Shown here: piece by piece, positions 7,605 through 16,961 of the stretch
Layout of the letters: each line of letters starts with the position of its first letter
Numbering within the stretch: the stretch's first letter is position 1
NCBI RefSeq assembly: GCF_000022545.1
Contig: NC_012883.1
Location: 1,781,801 to 1,845,800 of the forward strand
Source: Thermococcus sibiricus MM 739
Lineage (GTDB): Archaea > Methanobacteriota_B > Thermococci > Thermococcales > Thermococcaceae
DNA length: 64,000 nucleotides
Direction: 5' to 3'
Translations under genes and position numbers: made by a program
The notes under the pieces: generated by a model
The model's input: the letters and a program-made list of their open reading frames with translations, nothing else
What the model was told of the DNA's origin: nothing
The model's database searches: none

Positions 7605-7632
7605 CTCCGTCCTTAAAGGCGGAGTAGTTCAC
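7605..7632 (+). repeat. IS605-type right-end hairpin
   Basis: CTCCGtCCTTAAAGGcGGAG followed by TAGTTCAC. The same hairpin-plus-TAGTTCAC ending appears near 43202-43228, which supports a shared transposon right end (TnpB guide-RNA scaffold). It stops 7 bases before the 3' end of the CcdA-like gene. Confidence 0.6.
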
Positions 7633-7638
7633 GTTTTC

Positions 7639-8364
7639 CTACATTCCAATGATAATATATATTCCAAGTGCTATTAAAATGGCCCCGGCTGCCATTGAAA
7701 GCTCTCTTGAGCGTTGAACAATCTTTTGAGAGATTGATTTGCTCTCTGTTATGCTGCCCATGGTGAACAGTATTATCAGCAAGGGGAGGATAAAAATAAT
7801 GTTATAGAGGGCCAGAAGTATCAACGTTAACGTTCTTCCAACTTTGGAGATTAAGATTGCATAGGCCAGGTATGTTCCGGCCGAACATGGTAGGAGGGTG
7901 AAGGAGATTAGCACCCCTAATGAAAAGGCCCCAAAAATTGTTGCTTCTTTTCTGAATATATTTCGTCTTACTTCCTTTTTTCCAACAATTCTGCTTTTTT
8001 CTAAGTAGCCTGTGATAAATGTGTAACCCCCGAAAGCTATTGCTACAGCTCCAGCAATCCAAATAGGGATTGTTTTAGTCAATATTACAAGACCTACCCC
8101 AAGAATGTAGTATGAGATGTAAATGGCCGCCACAAAGGCCAATCCGACAGCATAGATTTTTCTTTTGGATATATTTTCTTTTAGGGATAGGGCAATGAGA
8201 AGCATCGTATAGATAACGAATGTGCATGGGTTTATAGAATCTGCCCCGGCAAGCGCTAGAAGAGGATAAATCAACTCTTTTAAACCGAGAAAGGTTAATA
8301 TCCCTGCGGTTAGACCCAGGGAGGATAAAATTATTAAAAGCAGGATCTTGATTTCAGACCTCAC
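7639..8364 (-). CDS. CcdA/DsbD-family thiol-disulfide transmembrane protein
   Basis: A polytopic membrane protein of ~241 aa with about six helices. The two conserved cysteines lie in DSINPCTF (helix 1) and LLPCSAGTY (helix 4), as in CcdA, which carries electrons from cytoplasmic thioredoxin across the membrane. I chose the GTG at 8364, which has GGTGAG 4 nt upstream; a longer reading to 8394 lacks a ribosome binding site. It overlaps the end of the thioredoxin-like lipoprotein gene by 11 nt. The pair probably forms a redox relay, with CcdA as electron donor and the lipoprotein as extracytoplasmic acceptor. Confidence 0.9.
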   Translation of the reverse strand: MRSEIKILLLIILSSLGLTAGILTFLGLKELIYPLLALAGADSINPCTFVIYTMLLIALSLKENISKRKIYAVGLAFVAAIYISYYILGVGLVILTKTIPIWIAGAVAIAFGGYTFITGYLEKSRIVGKKEVRRNIFRKEATIFGAFSLGVLISFTLLPCSAGTYLAYAILISKVGRTLTLILLALYNIIFILPLLIILFTMGSITESKSISQKIVQRSRELSMAAGAILIALGIYIIIGM

Positions 8365-8878
8365 TCGGCTCACCATTTGTGAAAATAGATTCAAGCTTAT
8401 TAATGATTTCGGTGTTGTTTCCCGGGATTAAATACACTTTATCTGTTATAAAAAGCACACCCTTTGCTTTCATGGCCTCTTCAACAAAATCATCCGCATA
8501 ATCTGTTGGAAATTCTCCATTGACTATTGCATATAACTTTCCATCATAGAATATTCCTATTACTGGCACAGTGGTTACACCAAGGATCTCGTAGAGTTGG
8601 TTGAACATTTGATTGTTGTGGTCATTTCCCTGGAGTTCATAATACGTTAGGGCCTCTTTTCCAAATGCTTTGGGGAGCTCTTCCTTCATTTTTCTACAGT
8701 GCGGGCACGTGGCCAAGCCATATTCATAAAAATGGAACTTTGACTTATCTAACGTGAGGGGGTTCGTGGTTTCTGTGGGGTTGGTTGTTGGAGTGCTAGA
8801 AGTTGAAGTGTTGTTGGAGATACACATGCTTATGAATACCATCATCATAATAAGTAATGACACTACAATTCTCTTCAT
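8354..8878 (-). CDS. Thioredoxin-fold lipoprotein (CPHC)
   Basis: A 174-aa exported redox protein. It has an N-terminal hydrophobic signal ending in a cysteine (VFISMCISNN, Cys ~19), then a Thr/Pro/Ser-rich linker at ~20-45 (STPTTNPTETT), then a thioredoxin-like domain with the active site ATCPHCRKM. The sequence TTVPVIGIFYDGK contains the cis-proline that packs on the active site. It is coupled to the downstream CcdA-like gene, which would keep it reduced at the outer membrane face. Its substrate protein is unknown. Confidence 0.88.
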   Translation of the reverse strand: MKRIVVSLLIMMMVFISMCISNNTSTSSTPTTNPTETTNPLTLDKSKFHFYEYGLATCPHCRKMKEELPKAFGKEALTYYELQGNDHNNQMFNQLYEILGVTTVPVIGIFYDGKLYAIVNGEFPTDYADDFVEEAMKAKGVLFITDKVYLIPGNNTEIINKLESIFTNGEPSEV

Positions 8879-9034
8879 TGAGTCTCACCTTGGGGTTTAG
8901 TATACGTAGTGGGCTATATAGTTTTTTCGAAAGCAAATCTTTAATTCAAGGAGGGCCACAAGTGTTTATGGGTGCAAAATTTTGGGCACGCATCTTTTTA
9001 AGATGTTTCAAAAGAAGTTTGTGATGGTGAGAGT

Positions 9035-9565
9035 ATGAATGATGTTGAAAGGGCCCTTCAGACTTTCTATTCTATGAAGTTAAGTGACATCATGCCACCA
9101 GTGATTTCAATGCCGATTGTAACTCTGGATTCACCCATAGTGGATGTGTTAAAACTGCTTAGGACAAGGCATCACGTTTGGGTGGTGAGTGATAAGGAGA
9201 GCATGAAGCTTGAGGGAGTCATAAGGTACCTTGATGTTATTTGCATCCTTTTACCTCCAGAAAACACCAAGGCGAGGTTTGGAAACATAAGTGCGATTTT
9301 TAAATCCATCCTAGGCGGTGCGGAAAAAGCCGCCGATGTCATGGAGCATAATATAATGACCATAGATGAAAATGCCACAGTTCTCGATGCTTTAATAAAA
9401 ATGAGGCGTTATAAAGTGCAAATTTTAGCCATAATTGATGAAAAAGGAACTTTGAAGGGGGAGATAAGCCTGAGACTGCTCATCGATGAGTTCTTGAGGC
9501 TAATGAAGGTGGGTGGTGTACAATGGACGCAACATGGATCCTCTTCACGCTCGGAGTGGCACTAA
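9035..9565 (+). CDS. CBS-domain pair protein
   Basis: A 176-aa soluble protein with two CBS motifs (~18-75: MPIVTLDSPIVDVLKLLRTR; ~105-160: IMTIDENATVLDALIKMRRY), which usually bind adenine nucleotides. It overlaps the following antiporter gene by 43 nt, so the two are coupled. The likely role is adenylate-dependent gating of that antiporter. The TATA-like CTTTTTAAG at about 8993-9001 and GGTGAGAG before the ATG fit the chosen start. Confidence 0.88.
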   Translation: MNDVERALQTFYSMKLSDIMPPVISMPIVTLDSPIVDVLKLLRTRHHVWVVSDKESMKLEGVIRYLDVICILLPPENTKARFGNISAIFKSILGGAEKAADVMEHNIMTIDENATVLDALIKMRRYKVQILAIIDEKGTLKGEISLRLLIDEFLRLMKVGGVQWTQHGSSSRSEWH

Positions 9566-10791
9566 TCTTTGGAAAGCTTGGCGATCATATAATGGAACGT
9601 TTTGAACTCCCGGGTGTTCTGGGAGAAATACTCATGGGCATAGTTCTCGGAAATCTAATCTATTTTGGCATTATTAAGCCAGAATACTTAGTAATGCACT
9701 CAAATGAAGCGTTTGAGCTTCTTGCGAGACTTGGAATAATCTTCCTCCTCTTCTTGGGTGGCCTTGATACTGATGTTGAGATGCTCAAAAAAACCGGGGC
9801 CGTTGCAACCGTTTCTACCATCATGGGAGTATTCGTTCCATTATTACTCGGGTATTTTGGTCTTAAACTCCTGGACTATCCTTCAAGGGAAGCATTCGCC
9901 GCCGGCGTACTTTTAACAGCAACGAGCATAGGAATTACTGTTAGGGTTATGATGGATCTTGGTGTTTTGAGAAGTGATGTGGGGGCTGCTTCTCTGAGCG
10001 CAAGTGTAATGGATGATTTTCTGGGTATAGCTTTAATCATATTCGCCGTTGGTACTGGAAGTGTTTTGGGTTTAATAGGTAAAATGGCAATCTTTTTCAT
10101 TATAACTGGTCTTGTAGCGTGGTATACTATAGAGAAATATATTCGCTTTTCAGAATGGCTTCACGTTGAGAAAGGTGTTCTTGGCATGGTGCTTGCTTTA
10201 ATGTTTCTCTTCTCTGCTTTAGCTGAACACTGGTTTGACGCTGCCATAGAGGGGGCTTTTATGGCCGGTCTTGTTCTCTCAAAACTTCCTGAAGGTAAGA
10301 GGATAATGGATGATATTAGAGCTATTGCTTATGGATTTCTTGTTCCTGTATTTTTTGTCTACACTGGAGCAATGCTGGATTTAAGGGTTTTTACCAGCTT
10401 TGATGCCTTATCCTTGGCGGGGGTTTTAACTGTAATTGCGGTTATAGGTAAAGTCCTTGGCAGAGGAGTTGGAGCAATGACAATGGGATGGAATGGTAAA
10501 AAAGCCCTTCAGATGGGAATAAGTTCCATCCCAAGAACTGAAGTGGCCCTAGTTGACTTGATGGTCGCCATTCAGGGTGGTGCGATTCCTCAAAACGATG
10601 CTCCCAAGTTCATTGCCGCAACACTGATTTTTATAACAATCTCTGTAATCATAACCCCACCTCTGCTTAAGTGGGCGTTTAAAGAAGAGATTGAGAGTAT
10701 GAAAAAAGGAAAAGCTGAGAAAAGGGTTGAAGCGGTTAAAGAAACAAAGAGGCGCATATTCTCACTAAAGAGAGCAAGGAAAAGGTCTTAG
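9523..10791 (+). CDS. CPA2-type cation:proton antiporter (Kef/NapA family)
   Basis: A 422-aa membrane protein with ~12-13 helices and the Na_H_Exchanger domain. Typical features are GVLGEILMGIVLGN near the N-terminus, LLFLGGLDTDVEMLKK, and TATSIGITVRVMMDLG followed by VMDDFLGIALI, where the paired acidic residues of CPA2 exchangers sit. The C-terminus is basic and short (RRIFSLKRARKRS), with no RCK domain. The upstream overlapping CBS gene may serve as the regulatory subunit. The ATG at 9523 has GGTGGTG upstream. The ion (Na+ or K+) cannot be told from sequence. Confidence 0.92.
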   Translation: MDATWILFTLGVALIFGKLGDHIMERFELPGVLGEILMGIVLGNLIYFGIIKPEYLVMHSNEAFELLARLGIIFLLFLGGLDTDVEMLKKTGAVATVSTIMGVFVPLLLGYFGLKLLDYPSREAFAAGVLLTATSIGITVRVMMDLGVLRSDVGAASLSASVMDDFLGIALIIFAVGTGSVLGLIGKMAIFFIITGLVAWYTIEKYIRFSEWLHVEKGVLGMVLALMFLFSALAEHWFDAAIEGAFMAGLVLSKLPEGKRIMDDIRAIAYGFLVPVFFVYTGAMLDLRVFTSFDALSLAGVLTVIAVIGKVLGRGVGAMTMGWNGKKALQMGISSIPRTEVALVDLMVAIQGGAIPQNDAPKFIAATLIFITISVIITPPLLKWAFKEEIESMKKGKAEKRVEAVKETKRRIFSLKRARKRS

Positions 10792-10954
10792 AAAAACTCT
10801 CGCATATTCCCATTTTTAATGCTTGTTAGGATTGAGGTTTTAGTACTTTTTATTCTGCTACTTTTTAAATCCATCTTGCTATTCTTGTCAAATCGTGCAA
10901 AAATTAATCGAAACTTCTATTAATTTCAAACACATATGTTGCTATGGTGATAAA

Positions 10955-12286
10955 ATGAAAAAAGAAGAAATAATAGAACGCTACTCCAAAGTTTTTCCAA
11001 AGGCCTCTCGTGTTACTTATGCCCCTATAGTTGCCATTAAGGCCCAAAATGCAAGGGTTTGGGATGTAGAAGGGAGAGAGTATATTGACTTTTTAAGCGA
11101 TGCGGCCGTTCAGAATGTAGGTCACAATAACGAGAGAGTCGTTAAGGCAATAAAGGAACAGACCGATAATTTACTTCATTTCACGTTCATATATGGATTT
11201 ACAATTGAACCTCTTCTTTTGGCAGAAAAACTTGGAGAGATTTCCCCTGTTGATAACCCAAAGGTCGTCTTTGGTCTCAGTGGTAGTGATGCCAATGATG
11301 GTGCGATAAAATTTGTTAGGGCCTATACAAAACGGAGAACCATTCTTAGCTACCTTAAGAGTTATTATGGGGCAACTTATGGGGCTTCAAGTATAACAGG
11401 TCTTGACTTTCATGTTAGGGCTCTGGTTGGTGAGCTTAGTGATGTACACTACATCCCGTATCCAGATTGTTACAGGTGCCCATTTGGAAAAGAGAAAAAC
11501 GCCTGCAAGATGGAGTGTATTGAATATATAAAAGCTAAGTTTGAGGGAGAAGTTTACGCCGACGGTGTTGCGGCCCTCTTTGCGGAGCCCATTCAGGGAG
11601 ATGCAGGAATGATTGTGCCACCGGATGATTACTTCAAGAGGGTCAAGAAGATATTGGATGAGCATGGCATCCTTTTGGTGGTAGATGAGGTTCAAAGCGG
11701 CCTTGGAAGAACGGGAAAATGGTTTGCAGTAGAGCATTTTGGGATTAGGCCCGATATAATAACCATAGCCAAACCTCTGGGTGGTGGATTACCCATAAGT
11801 GCAGTAATAGGAAGGGCCGATATAATGGACTCTCTCCCACCTTTAGGCCATACTTTCACATTAAGCGGTAATCCAGTTACAAGTAGGGCCGCAATGGCAG
11901 TTATAGAGGAGATTGAAGAGAAAAACCTTTTGAAAAGGGCAGAAAAGCTTGGAAATTATGCTATGAAAAAACTTGAAAAGATGAAGAAAGAGCATGAGTT
12001 GATCGGGGATGTAAGAGGGAAAGGCCTGATGATTGGGGTAGACCTAGTTAAAGACAAGGAAACAAAAGAAAGGGCTTATAATGAGGCAAAAAAGGTTGTC
12101 TGGCGGGCCTATGAGCTCGGTTTGATCATTGCGTTCCTTCAGGGAAATGTCCTGAGAATCCAGCCGCCGCTTACAATTGAAGGGGAGCTTCTTGAAGAGG
12201 GTCTCAACAGGCTTGAGCAAGCAATAACAGATGTTGAAGAAGGCAAAGTTGGAAATGATGTTCTGAAGTTTGTCCAAGGCTGGTGA
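10955..12286 (+). CDS. Class III PLP-dependent aminotransferase / amino-acid racemase family
   Basis: A 443-aa fold-type I PLP enzyme of the 4-aminobutyrate aminotransferase group. Visible motifs are [17 protein letters not shown] (PLP-ring aspartate) and [12 protein letters not shown] with the Schiff-base lysine. An internal cysteine cluster [17 protein letters not shown] may bind metal. In Thermococcales several members of this family have been characterised as broad-specificity amino-acid racemases, so racemase or transaminase activity are both possible. The start is set by GGTGAT 3 nt upstream of the ATG; an earlier in-frame start at 10895 lies in the promoter region (TATA near 10857-10870). 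Confidence 0.9.
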   Translation: MKKEEIIERYSKVFPKASRVTYAPIVAIKAQNARVWDVEGREYIDFLSDAAVQNVGHNNERVVKAIKEQTDNLLHFTFIYGFTIEPLLLAEKLGEISPVDNPKVVFGLSGSDANDGAIKFVRAYTKRRTILSYLKSYYGATYGASSITGLDFHVRALVGELSDVHYIPYPDCYRCPFGKEKNACKMECIEYIKAKFEGEVYADGVAALFAEPIQGDAGMIVPPDDYFKRVKKILDEHGILLVVDEVQSGLGRTGKWFAVEHFGIRPDIITIAKPLGGGLPISAVIGRADIMDSLPPLGHTFTLSGNPVTSRAAMAVIEEIEEKNLLKRAEKLGNYAMKKLEKMKKEHELIGDVRGKGLMIGVDLVKDKETKERAYNEAKKVVWRAYELGLIIAFLQGNVLRIQPPLTIEGELLEEGLNRLEQAITDVEEGKVGNDVLKFVQGW

Positions 12287-12392
12287 ATTCTTTCTTCTTT
12301 CATGCTCTTCTTTGTACATCACACCCCTTTTTGTAACCTAAAAGTTTATAAATTGAGTTTTCTTTGGCGGGTGAGATTGCAAGGTGATTGAG

Positions 12393-13709
12393 ATGAAGAA
12401 AAAGGTAAACACAAGTATGCAGGCGAGAAAAGTACCCTTGCTTAATCAAAAAGCGGAGGATCCAAAATGGTTTCACTCCTTCATTCCCTTTAAGATAGCC
12501 ACGGGTGGATCTTCCCAAATAGTACCCCTCTATGCCATGCAGATGGGTGCCGGTGCTGGCGAGGTGGGGTTACTGACATCAATCTCAACCCTTACATCCA
12601 CCATAGGTACGGTCTTCTGGGGCAAGCTTAGTGATAAACTTCTTAAAAGAAAGGTTTTCATTATAATGGGCTTTTTGAGTGTATCATTTTTTCTCGCTGT
12701 ACTCTCTATGGTAAATAACTTCTGGGAGCTACTCATAGTTAACTCCCTATACTCATTCTTTTTGGGGTCAACAGTCTCTATACCAATTGTTTTGCTTTTT
12801 AGAAATGTTAGAAAGACTAGATGGGAAGAAGGCGTTGGAAAGTTCAACAAAATTGGGGGTTGGGCATGGGTAGTTGGTCTTTTACTTGGTTTTGTACTTG
12901 TCAGGTTTCTTACCTTTAGAGAGCTTCTCCTATTATTTGCTCTCCTAAACATTCCTGCGTTCATTATAGCTTGGAAAACTATTAGAGAAGCACCAGTTTA
13001 TCTTCATAGGAGCAATATCAAACCTTTTGTGAATCAGGTGATTCAAAAGGGAAGATACTTACCAAACTTTTTAGTCCATCTCCCTACAAGATTGAAAATC
13101 TCACCGAAATTCAGAGGGCTGTATTTATCATCTTTCTTCTTTTGGGTATCTTCTGGTATGTATTCAACCCAGTTACCGGTGTTTTTAATAAAGAATGGTT
13201 TCACAAACCAGGAAGTCTTTGGAATGGCCCTACTAAACTCCTCAATCTCAGCACTTCTTTACCAGCGTGTAGGAAGAAAACTTGAATCAAGGTCTGCTGT
13301 TTTAGCACTAATGCAAGGTTACTTCTCCAGAACAGTCGGTATATCCCTCCTCCTATTACCTTTGGCCGTTCCCAATTCGTTGCTCTTTCTCAGCATTGCG
13401 AGTTATGTCTTATGGGGATATTCGTGGTCATATATAAGTGTCTCTTTAACCTCTCTCATTGGAAGAATGAGCACTCCACGGGAGCAAGGAAACGCTTTGG
13501 CAACCTCAAATCTGGTGAACTCAAGTGGTTTTATCTTGGGGAGCCTAATAGGTGGAGTTGTGGCATCTAAAATTGGATTTGATTTGAATTTTGCCTCGGC
13601 ATCTGTCCTGAGTTTCTTGGCCATAATCCCTTTGCTTCCATTAATGCGCCCACTAATCAGTATCTCGACATTCAAAAGGTCCATTCCACATATTAGGAGA
13701 AGAAACTAG
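12393..13709 (+). CDS. Major facilitator superfamily transporter
   Basis: A 438-aa integral membrane protein with ~11-12 helices in two halves, each with an MFS loop motif (GKLSDKLLKRKVFI after helix 2). The N-terminal ~35 residues are polar. The substrate is unknown; it resembles generic drug or sugar efflux MFS proteins. AAGGTGAT immediately upstream marks the ATG at 12393 rather than the GTG at 12384. The TATA-like AGTTTATAAATT at about 12341-12352 fits. It converges on the helicase gene with a 4-nt overlap. Confidence 0.88.
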   Translation: MKKKVNTSMQARKVPLLNQKAEDPKWFHSFIPFKIATGGSSQIVPLYAMQMGAGAGEVGLLTSISTLTSTIGTVFWGKLSDKLLKRKVFIIMGFLSVSFFLAVLSMVNNFWELLIVNSLYSFFLGSTVSIPIVLLFRNVRKTRWEEGVGKFNKIGGWAWVVGLLLGFVLVRFLTFRELLLLFALLNIPAFIIAWKTIREAPVYLHRSNIKPFVNQVIQKGRYLPNFLVHLPTRLKISPKFRGLYLSSFFFWVSSGMYSTQLPVFLIKNGFTNQEVFGMALLNSSISALLYQRVGRKLESRSAVLALMQGYFSRTVGISLLLLPLAVPNSLLFLSIASYVLWGYSWSYISVSLTSLIGRMSTPREQGNALATSNLVNSSGFILGSLIGGVVASKIGFDLNFASASVLSFLAIIPLLPLMRPLISISTFKRSIPHIRRRN

Positions 13710-15679
13710 TTTATCCCCGTATCTCCAAGTTCTATATATCGTCCATACTTTTTAACGAAATGTATTAAGCGTTTGTACGTCTCATGGTTCACCAGGGTTT
13801 CGCTGTCTCCAATCACCACAAGCTTTCTCTTTGCCCTCGTTATGGAAACGTTAAGTCTCCTCAAATCCATTAAAAACCCAAGTTCTCCTTTCTTATTGGA
13901 GCGGACAAGGGAGAGTATTATGATTTCTTTCTCCCTTCCCTGATATCCATCAACTGTATGAATCTCTATCTCATCATCTTGGATAATAGAACGTATTGAA
14001 TCAACCTGATCATCATAAGGAGTTATAATTCCAATCCATTCTTTTTTGATACCCATCCTCAATAGCCTTTCAACAATTTCCCTAACCAGAAGGGCCTCGA
14101 GGGGGTTCTCCCTGGAGGTTGAGCCTTTTCTCTGTCTTTCCCATTTATCTGTTCTATTACTGGTGTCTACAAAGATAAGGGGCTCTTCTCTTTTTAATAT
14201 TGAATCCCAGGGCTCTCCAAAGAAGGGCTCTCTAACCTTTAAATCGGCCAGTGTTATATCTTTTACGCTCCCATCGGCTTTTATCTTTCCATTGTAGAAC
14301 TCTCTGCTTGGGAATTCCATTAAAAGTTGGTTCATGCGGTACTGAATTTCAAGCATCTTTGCTTTGAAAGGATACAACTCTATCAATTTTTCAAAAAGGG
14401 TTTCGCTGAGGGCCCTGGCCTCCTCACTTAAAATCGTTGGGGGGAGTTGTTTATGATCCCCGGCAAGAACAAAGCGCCTGGCCTTTGCAATTGGGATTAA
14501 AACACTCGGAATTGTCGCCTGCGAGGCCTCATCTATGATGGCAACGTCAAATTCAGCATCTTTTATGAATTCAAGAGCTGCAGATGAGTTTGTACTGAGA
14601 ACAACGTCCACATCTTCAATTATCTCCTGTATTATCTCACTTTCAATCTTTTCTGCAAATTTATAGAGCTTCTGAATTTGCTCGTTTAGTGTTATCCATT
14701 GGGCCATCTGTTTGATATCTTTAGCTGGAACACCTCTGGACCCTCTGCCCCTATATGCCAACTTGAGTATTTGGTTGTTTGTTAGTCCTCTTCTCATTTG
14801 TGGCGTGGGTTTTTTGTATTGATCCCTCATTACTGCAAGCCTTTCAGCTTTATTTCTCAGTTCTCTAACCTTTCTATATCGCTCATGGGATTCAACTTGA
14901 AACGCAAGTGTTGATTCCTTTAGATGGACTGAGACTCTTGAGGGGTGCCCCAGTCTGACGAGCTTAACCTTTCCCCAGAGCCTTTCTACAAGATTATCAA
15001 CAGCTACGTTGCTTTCGGCCGTTGCAAGAATTTTGTTTCCTCTCTTAACTTCCTGTACAATGAGTTCTACCAAGGTTCTTGTTTTACCGGTACCAAAGGG
15101 CCCGTGGATTAGAAAGAAATCCTCGCTTCCTAAGGCGTAGCTTACGGCCTCCTTTTGGCTCTGGTTTAAGTTTCTGTCAAAAGGGGTGAACTCTTCAGGA
15201 GAACTTTTTAATGGGGTTTCTTTACCCAGAATAAGCTTTAATGCCCTAATGCCACTTTCACTCAGTTTTTTAAGGTTTTCAAGTTGCCTTCTGAAGGTTA
15301 TATCGTTAGCGTAAAGGTCTATTCTAACGTTTCTAAAGGCCCAAGAAGGCACTGTTTCGAGGGCTACCACGATAAATCTACTTCCTTTCTCTACGACAGT
15401 ACCAACAAGATCACTGGCTAGTGGGTTTCCCTTGCTTATTACAACCAGATCCCCAACTCCAATTTCAGTTTTAAATGCCTCTTTCCTTCCATACTTTACA
15501 AGCTTGAAGCCAAATTCCTCACCAATTATTTTCCCGTTGAGATTTAAAATAGCTCTACCGACTTTCTCTCTTTCATATCCCTTAAGTCTTCGCATTTCTT
15601 CTCGCATGGCCTCTATTTCGGCCTCTCTTTCAAGTTCAACAAGATCAACGAGTTTGGCAATGTAATTTTTAACGTGCAT
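13706..15679 (-). CDS. SF1B DNA/RNA helicase, UPF1/SMUBP2-like
   Basis: A 657-aa superfamily 1 helicase. It has an N-terminal helical segment and a beta-barrel region (~1-130), then Walker A GPFGTGKTRT at 193-202, Walker B IIDEASQATIPS, motif III LAGDHKQLPP, motif IV-V (YRMNQLLMEFPS, VDGYQGREKEIIILSLVRS) and motif VI (RRLNVSITRAKRKL). These are the signatures of the DNA2/NAM7/UPF1 group. It probably unwinds DNA or RNA 5' to 3' in repair or RNA turnover. The start is the ATG at 15679 with GTGAT 4 nt upstream. The frame stays open further upstream only because it reads through the two tRNA genes. Confidence 0.93.
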   Translation of the reverse strand: MHVKNYIAKLVDLVELEREAEIEAMREEMRRLKGYEREKVGRAILNLNGKIIGEEFGFKLVKYGRKEAFKTEIGVGDLVVISKGNPLASDLVGTVVEKGSRFIVVALETVPSWAFRNVRIDLYANDITFRRQLENLKKLSESGIRALKLILGKETPLKSSPEEFTPFDRNLNQSQKEAVSYALGSEDFFLIHGPFGTGKTRTLVELIVQEVKRGNKILATAESNVAVDNLVERLWGKVKLVRLGHPSRVSVHLKESTLAFQVESHERYRKVRELRNKAERLAVMRDQYKKPTPQMRRGLTNNQILKLAYRGRGSRGVPAKDIKQMAQWITLNEQIQKLYKFAEKIESEIIQEIIEDVDVVLSTNSSAALEFIKDAEFDVAIIDEASQATIPSVLIPIAKARRFVLAGDHKQLPPTILSEEARALSETLFEKLIELYPFKAKMLEIQYRMNQLLMEFPSREFYNGKIKADGSVKDITLADLKVREPFFGEPWDSILKREEPLIFVDTSNRTDKWERQRKGSTSRENPLEALLVREIVERLLRMGIKKEWIGIITPYDDQVDSIRSIIQDDEIEIHTVDGYQGREKEIIILSLVRSNKKGELGFLMDLRRLNVSITRAKRKLVVIGDSETLVNHETYKRLIHFVKKYGRYIELGDTGIN

Positions 15680-15739
15680 AGTTATCACTGGGTTTTTGTG
15701 TATAAAAAGTTCTCGAAACCTTTCCTTTAGAAGAGCTTT

Positions 15740-15817
15740 TGGTGGGCCCGCGGGGCTTCGAACCCCGGACCTCCCGCTTATCAGGCGGGCGCTCTGACCA
15801 GGCTGAGCCACGGGCCC
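15740..15817 (-). tRNA. tRNA-Ile (GAT)
   Basis: Acceptor arms GGGCCCG/CGGGCCC, D-arm GGCTCAGCCTGGTCAGAGC, anticodon stem with loop CTGATAA (anticodon GAT), T-arm with GGTTCGAAGCC. CCA is encoded (15742-15740). It follows tRNA-Glu after 6 nt and shares its promoter. Confidence 0.95.
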
Positions 15818-15823
15818 ATATTT

Positions 15824-15901
15824 TGGTGCCCCGGCCGGGATTTGAACCCGGGTCACGGGATCGAGAGTCCCGTATGATTGACCGGGCTACACCACCGGGG
15901 C
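15824..15901 (-). tRNA. tRNA-Glu (CTC)
   Basis: Acceptor arms GCCCCGG/CCGGGGC, anticodon loop CTCTCGA giving CTC, T-arm GGTTCAAATCC. CCA is encoded (15826-15824). It is first in a two-tRNA transcript. Confidence 0.95.
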
Positions 15902-15923
15902 GTCGATGTTGATAACCAAAAAT

Positions 15924-15941
15924 TAATTTATAAATCTTTCG
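15924..15941 (-). promoter_or_regulatory. tRNA operon promoter (BRE/TATA)
   Basis: On the minus strand CGAAAGATTTATAAATTAA gives a purine-rich BRE and a strong TATA box ending ~25-30 nt before the 5' end of tRNA-Glu. Confidence 0.7.
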
Positions 15942-16300
15942 ATGCTTTTCGTATTGGATTTTATGGAAAATTTAGGATGTTAAACTGTTCTAAAAAGCTG
16001 AGAACGGGGGCAATTTAATATGGAAGGAGAACACGTTAGAACAAGAGGGGGGGAAGTTAGGGATTTTGGTTCCAGAAATTTCCATGAAAATACCCTCTCA
16101 ATAAAAAACATAAAATGTTGTGGAGTAGCAGAACAACTTACGCAGTTCGGTGGATATTTGTTAAATTGGAGATGTTCAAATTTGATTAAAGATTTTTGGC
16201 TATCATTCAATTCATATTCAAAACTCAATGAGTGGTAATCAACTTTTTCTTGAAAAACTTTTTATTGTGGTTTTTAAATTATAATCATTGGTGGTAATCC
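15942..16300. other. Intergenic region without a supported gene
   Basis: A plus-strand open frame at 16020-16238 (72 codons) has no ribosome binding site, unusual composition (Cys, Trp, Asn scattered) and no recognisable domain, so I do not call it. The TATA-like TTTTTAAATTATAAT at 16271-16285 precedes the gene at 16301. Confidence 0.5.
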
Positions 16301-16609
16301 ATGTGGAGGAAAGCACTTGCTTTGGGGTTAGTTTTGATGGCTTTTGGAGTTGTGGTTGGAGGAATATTTGAAAATAGTAACTTGACATACAGATTAACTA
16401 AGAAATACACAAATCCTGAAAAAGCTGCAATTGTAGGAGGAGCTGCAGGAACAGCATTAGGATGGGTGGGTGGTAAGGCTATTGATTACTTAAGTGGAAG
16501 AGCAGCAGCTTATATCGGGGCACGTGTTGGAGCAAGAGTTGGAGCAGCATTCGGCGGTCTTGTTGGAGTGGCTATTGGACTAGTTGTGGGTGCAGCAGTT
16601 GGATACTAA
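16301..16609 (+). CDS. Glycine/alanine-rich hydrophobic peptide, putative bacteriocin-like precursor
   Basis: A 102-aa small protein with an N-terminal hydrophobic helix (ALALGLVLMAFGVVVGGIF), a polar middle (NSNLTYRLTKKYTNPEKAA), then ~60 residues rich in Gly, Ala and Val with glycine-zipper spacing (IVGGAAGTALGWVGGKA, VGARVGAAFGGLVGVAIGLV). The composition and helical-bundle potential recall circular bacteriocins of the AS-48/uberolysin type. The downstream SpoIIM/DUF95 gene is a hallmark of such clusters. GGTGGTAA upstream supports the ATG. An alternative is a glycine-zipper membrane protein unrelated to antagonism. Confidence 0.6.
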   Translation: MWRKALALGLVLMAFGVVVGGIFENSNLTYRLTKKYTNPEKAAIVGGAAGTALGWVGGKAIDYLSGRAAAYIGARVGARVGAAFGGLVGVAIGLVVGAAVGY

Positions 16610-16646
16610 CGTTTAGAAATCTAAGTGCTGAGCGTGGAGGGAGAAC

Positions 16647-16862
16647 ATGAAGCACAATCTTGTCAACATTATTGTTTCAATACTTGCCATGACATTAATA
16701 GGTAAGACTACTCAAAATATAGTATTTACAATTGTTTCAGGTCTTACTTTGGGAAGCTTTCTAGCATCAACCAAACATTCACATACAAGGATCATAGGTA
16801 TCATAGGCCTAATTATTGGACTCATCATCGGCTACTCTTTAATTCCGAAAATACTGCCATAG
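16647..16862 (+). CDS. Small two-helix hydrophobic membrane protein
   Basis: A 71-aa peptide with two or three hydrophobic segments (NIIVSILAMTLIGKT, IVFTIVSGLTLGSFL, IIGIIGLIIGLIIGYSLI) joined by short basic loops. It lies 37 nt after the glycine-zipper gene with GGAGGG upstream of the ATG, so the two are probably co-transcribed. In bacteriocin operons small two-TM proteins often give immunity; that role is inference here. No specific family recognised. Confidence 0.6.
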   Translation: MKHNLVNIIVSILAMTLIGKTTQNIVFTIVSGLTLGSFLASTKHSHTRIIGIIGLIIGLIIGYSLIPKILP

Positions 16863-16961
16863 CTCATTTTATCAGTAGTATCCAGTGAAAACCCCACTGT
16901 TTATATTTTTAATGGGGAAAAATACCTTTCAACACACGAAACAATCCATGGGGGGGAGCAC

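Noticed and set aside
15680..15856. N-terminal extension of the helicase by ~59 residues
   Set aside because: The extra codons translate the tRNA-Ile gene and part of tRNA-Glu; the ATG at 15679 has a ribosome binding site.
16020..16238. Small plus-strand gene after the tRNAs
   Set aside because: No ribosome binding site or domain; composition looks random.
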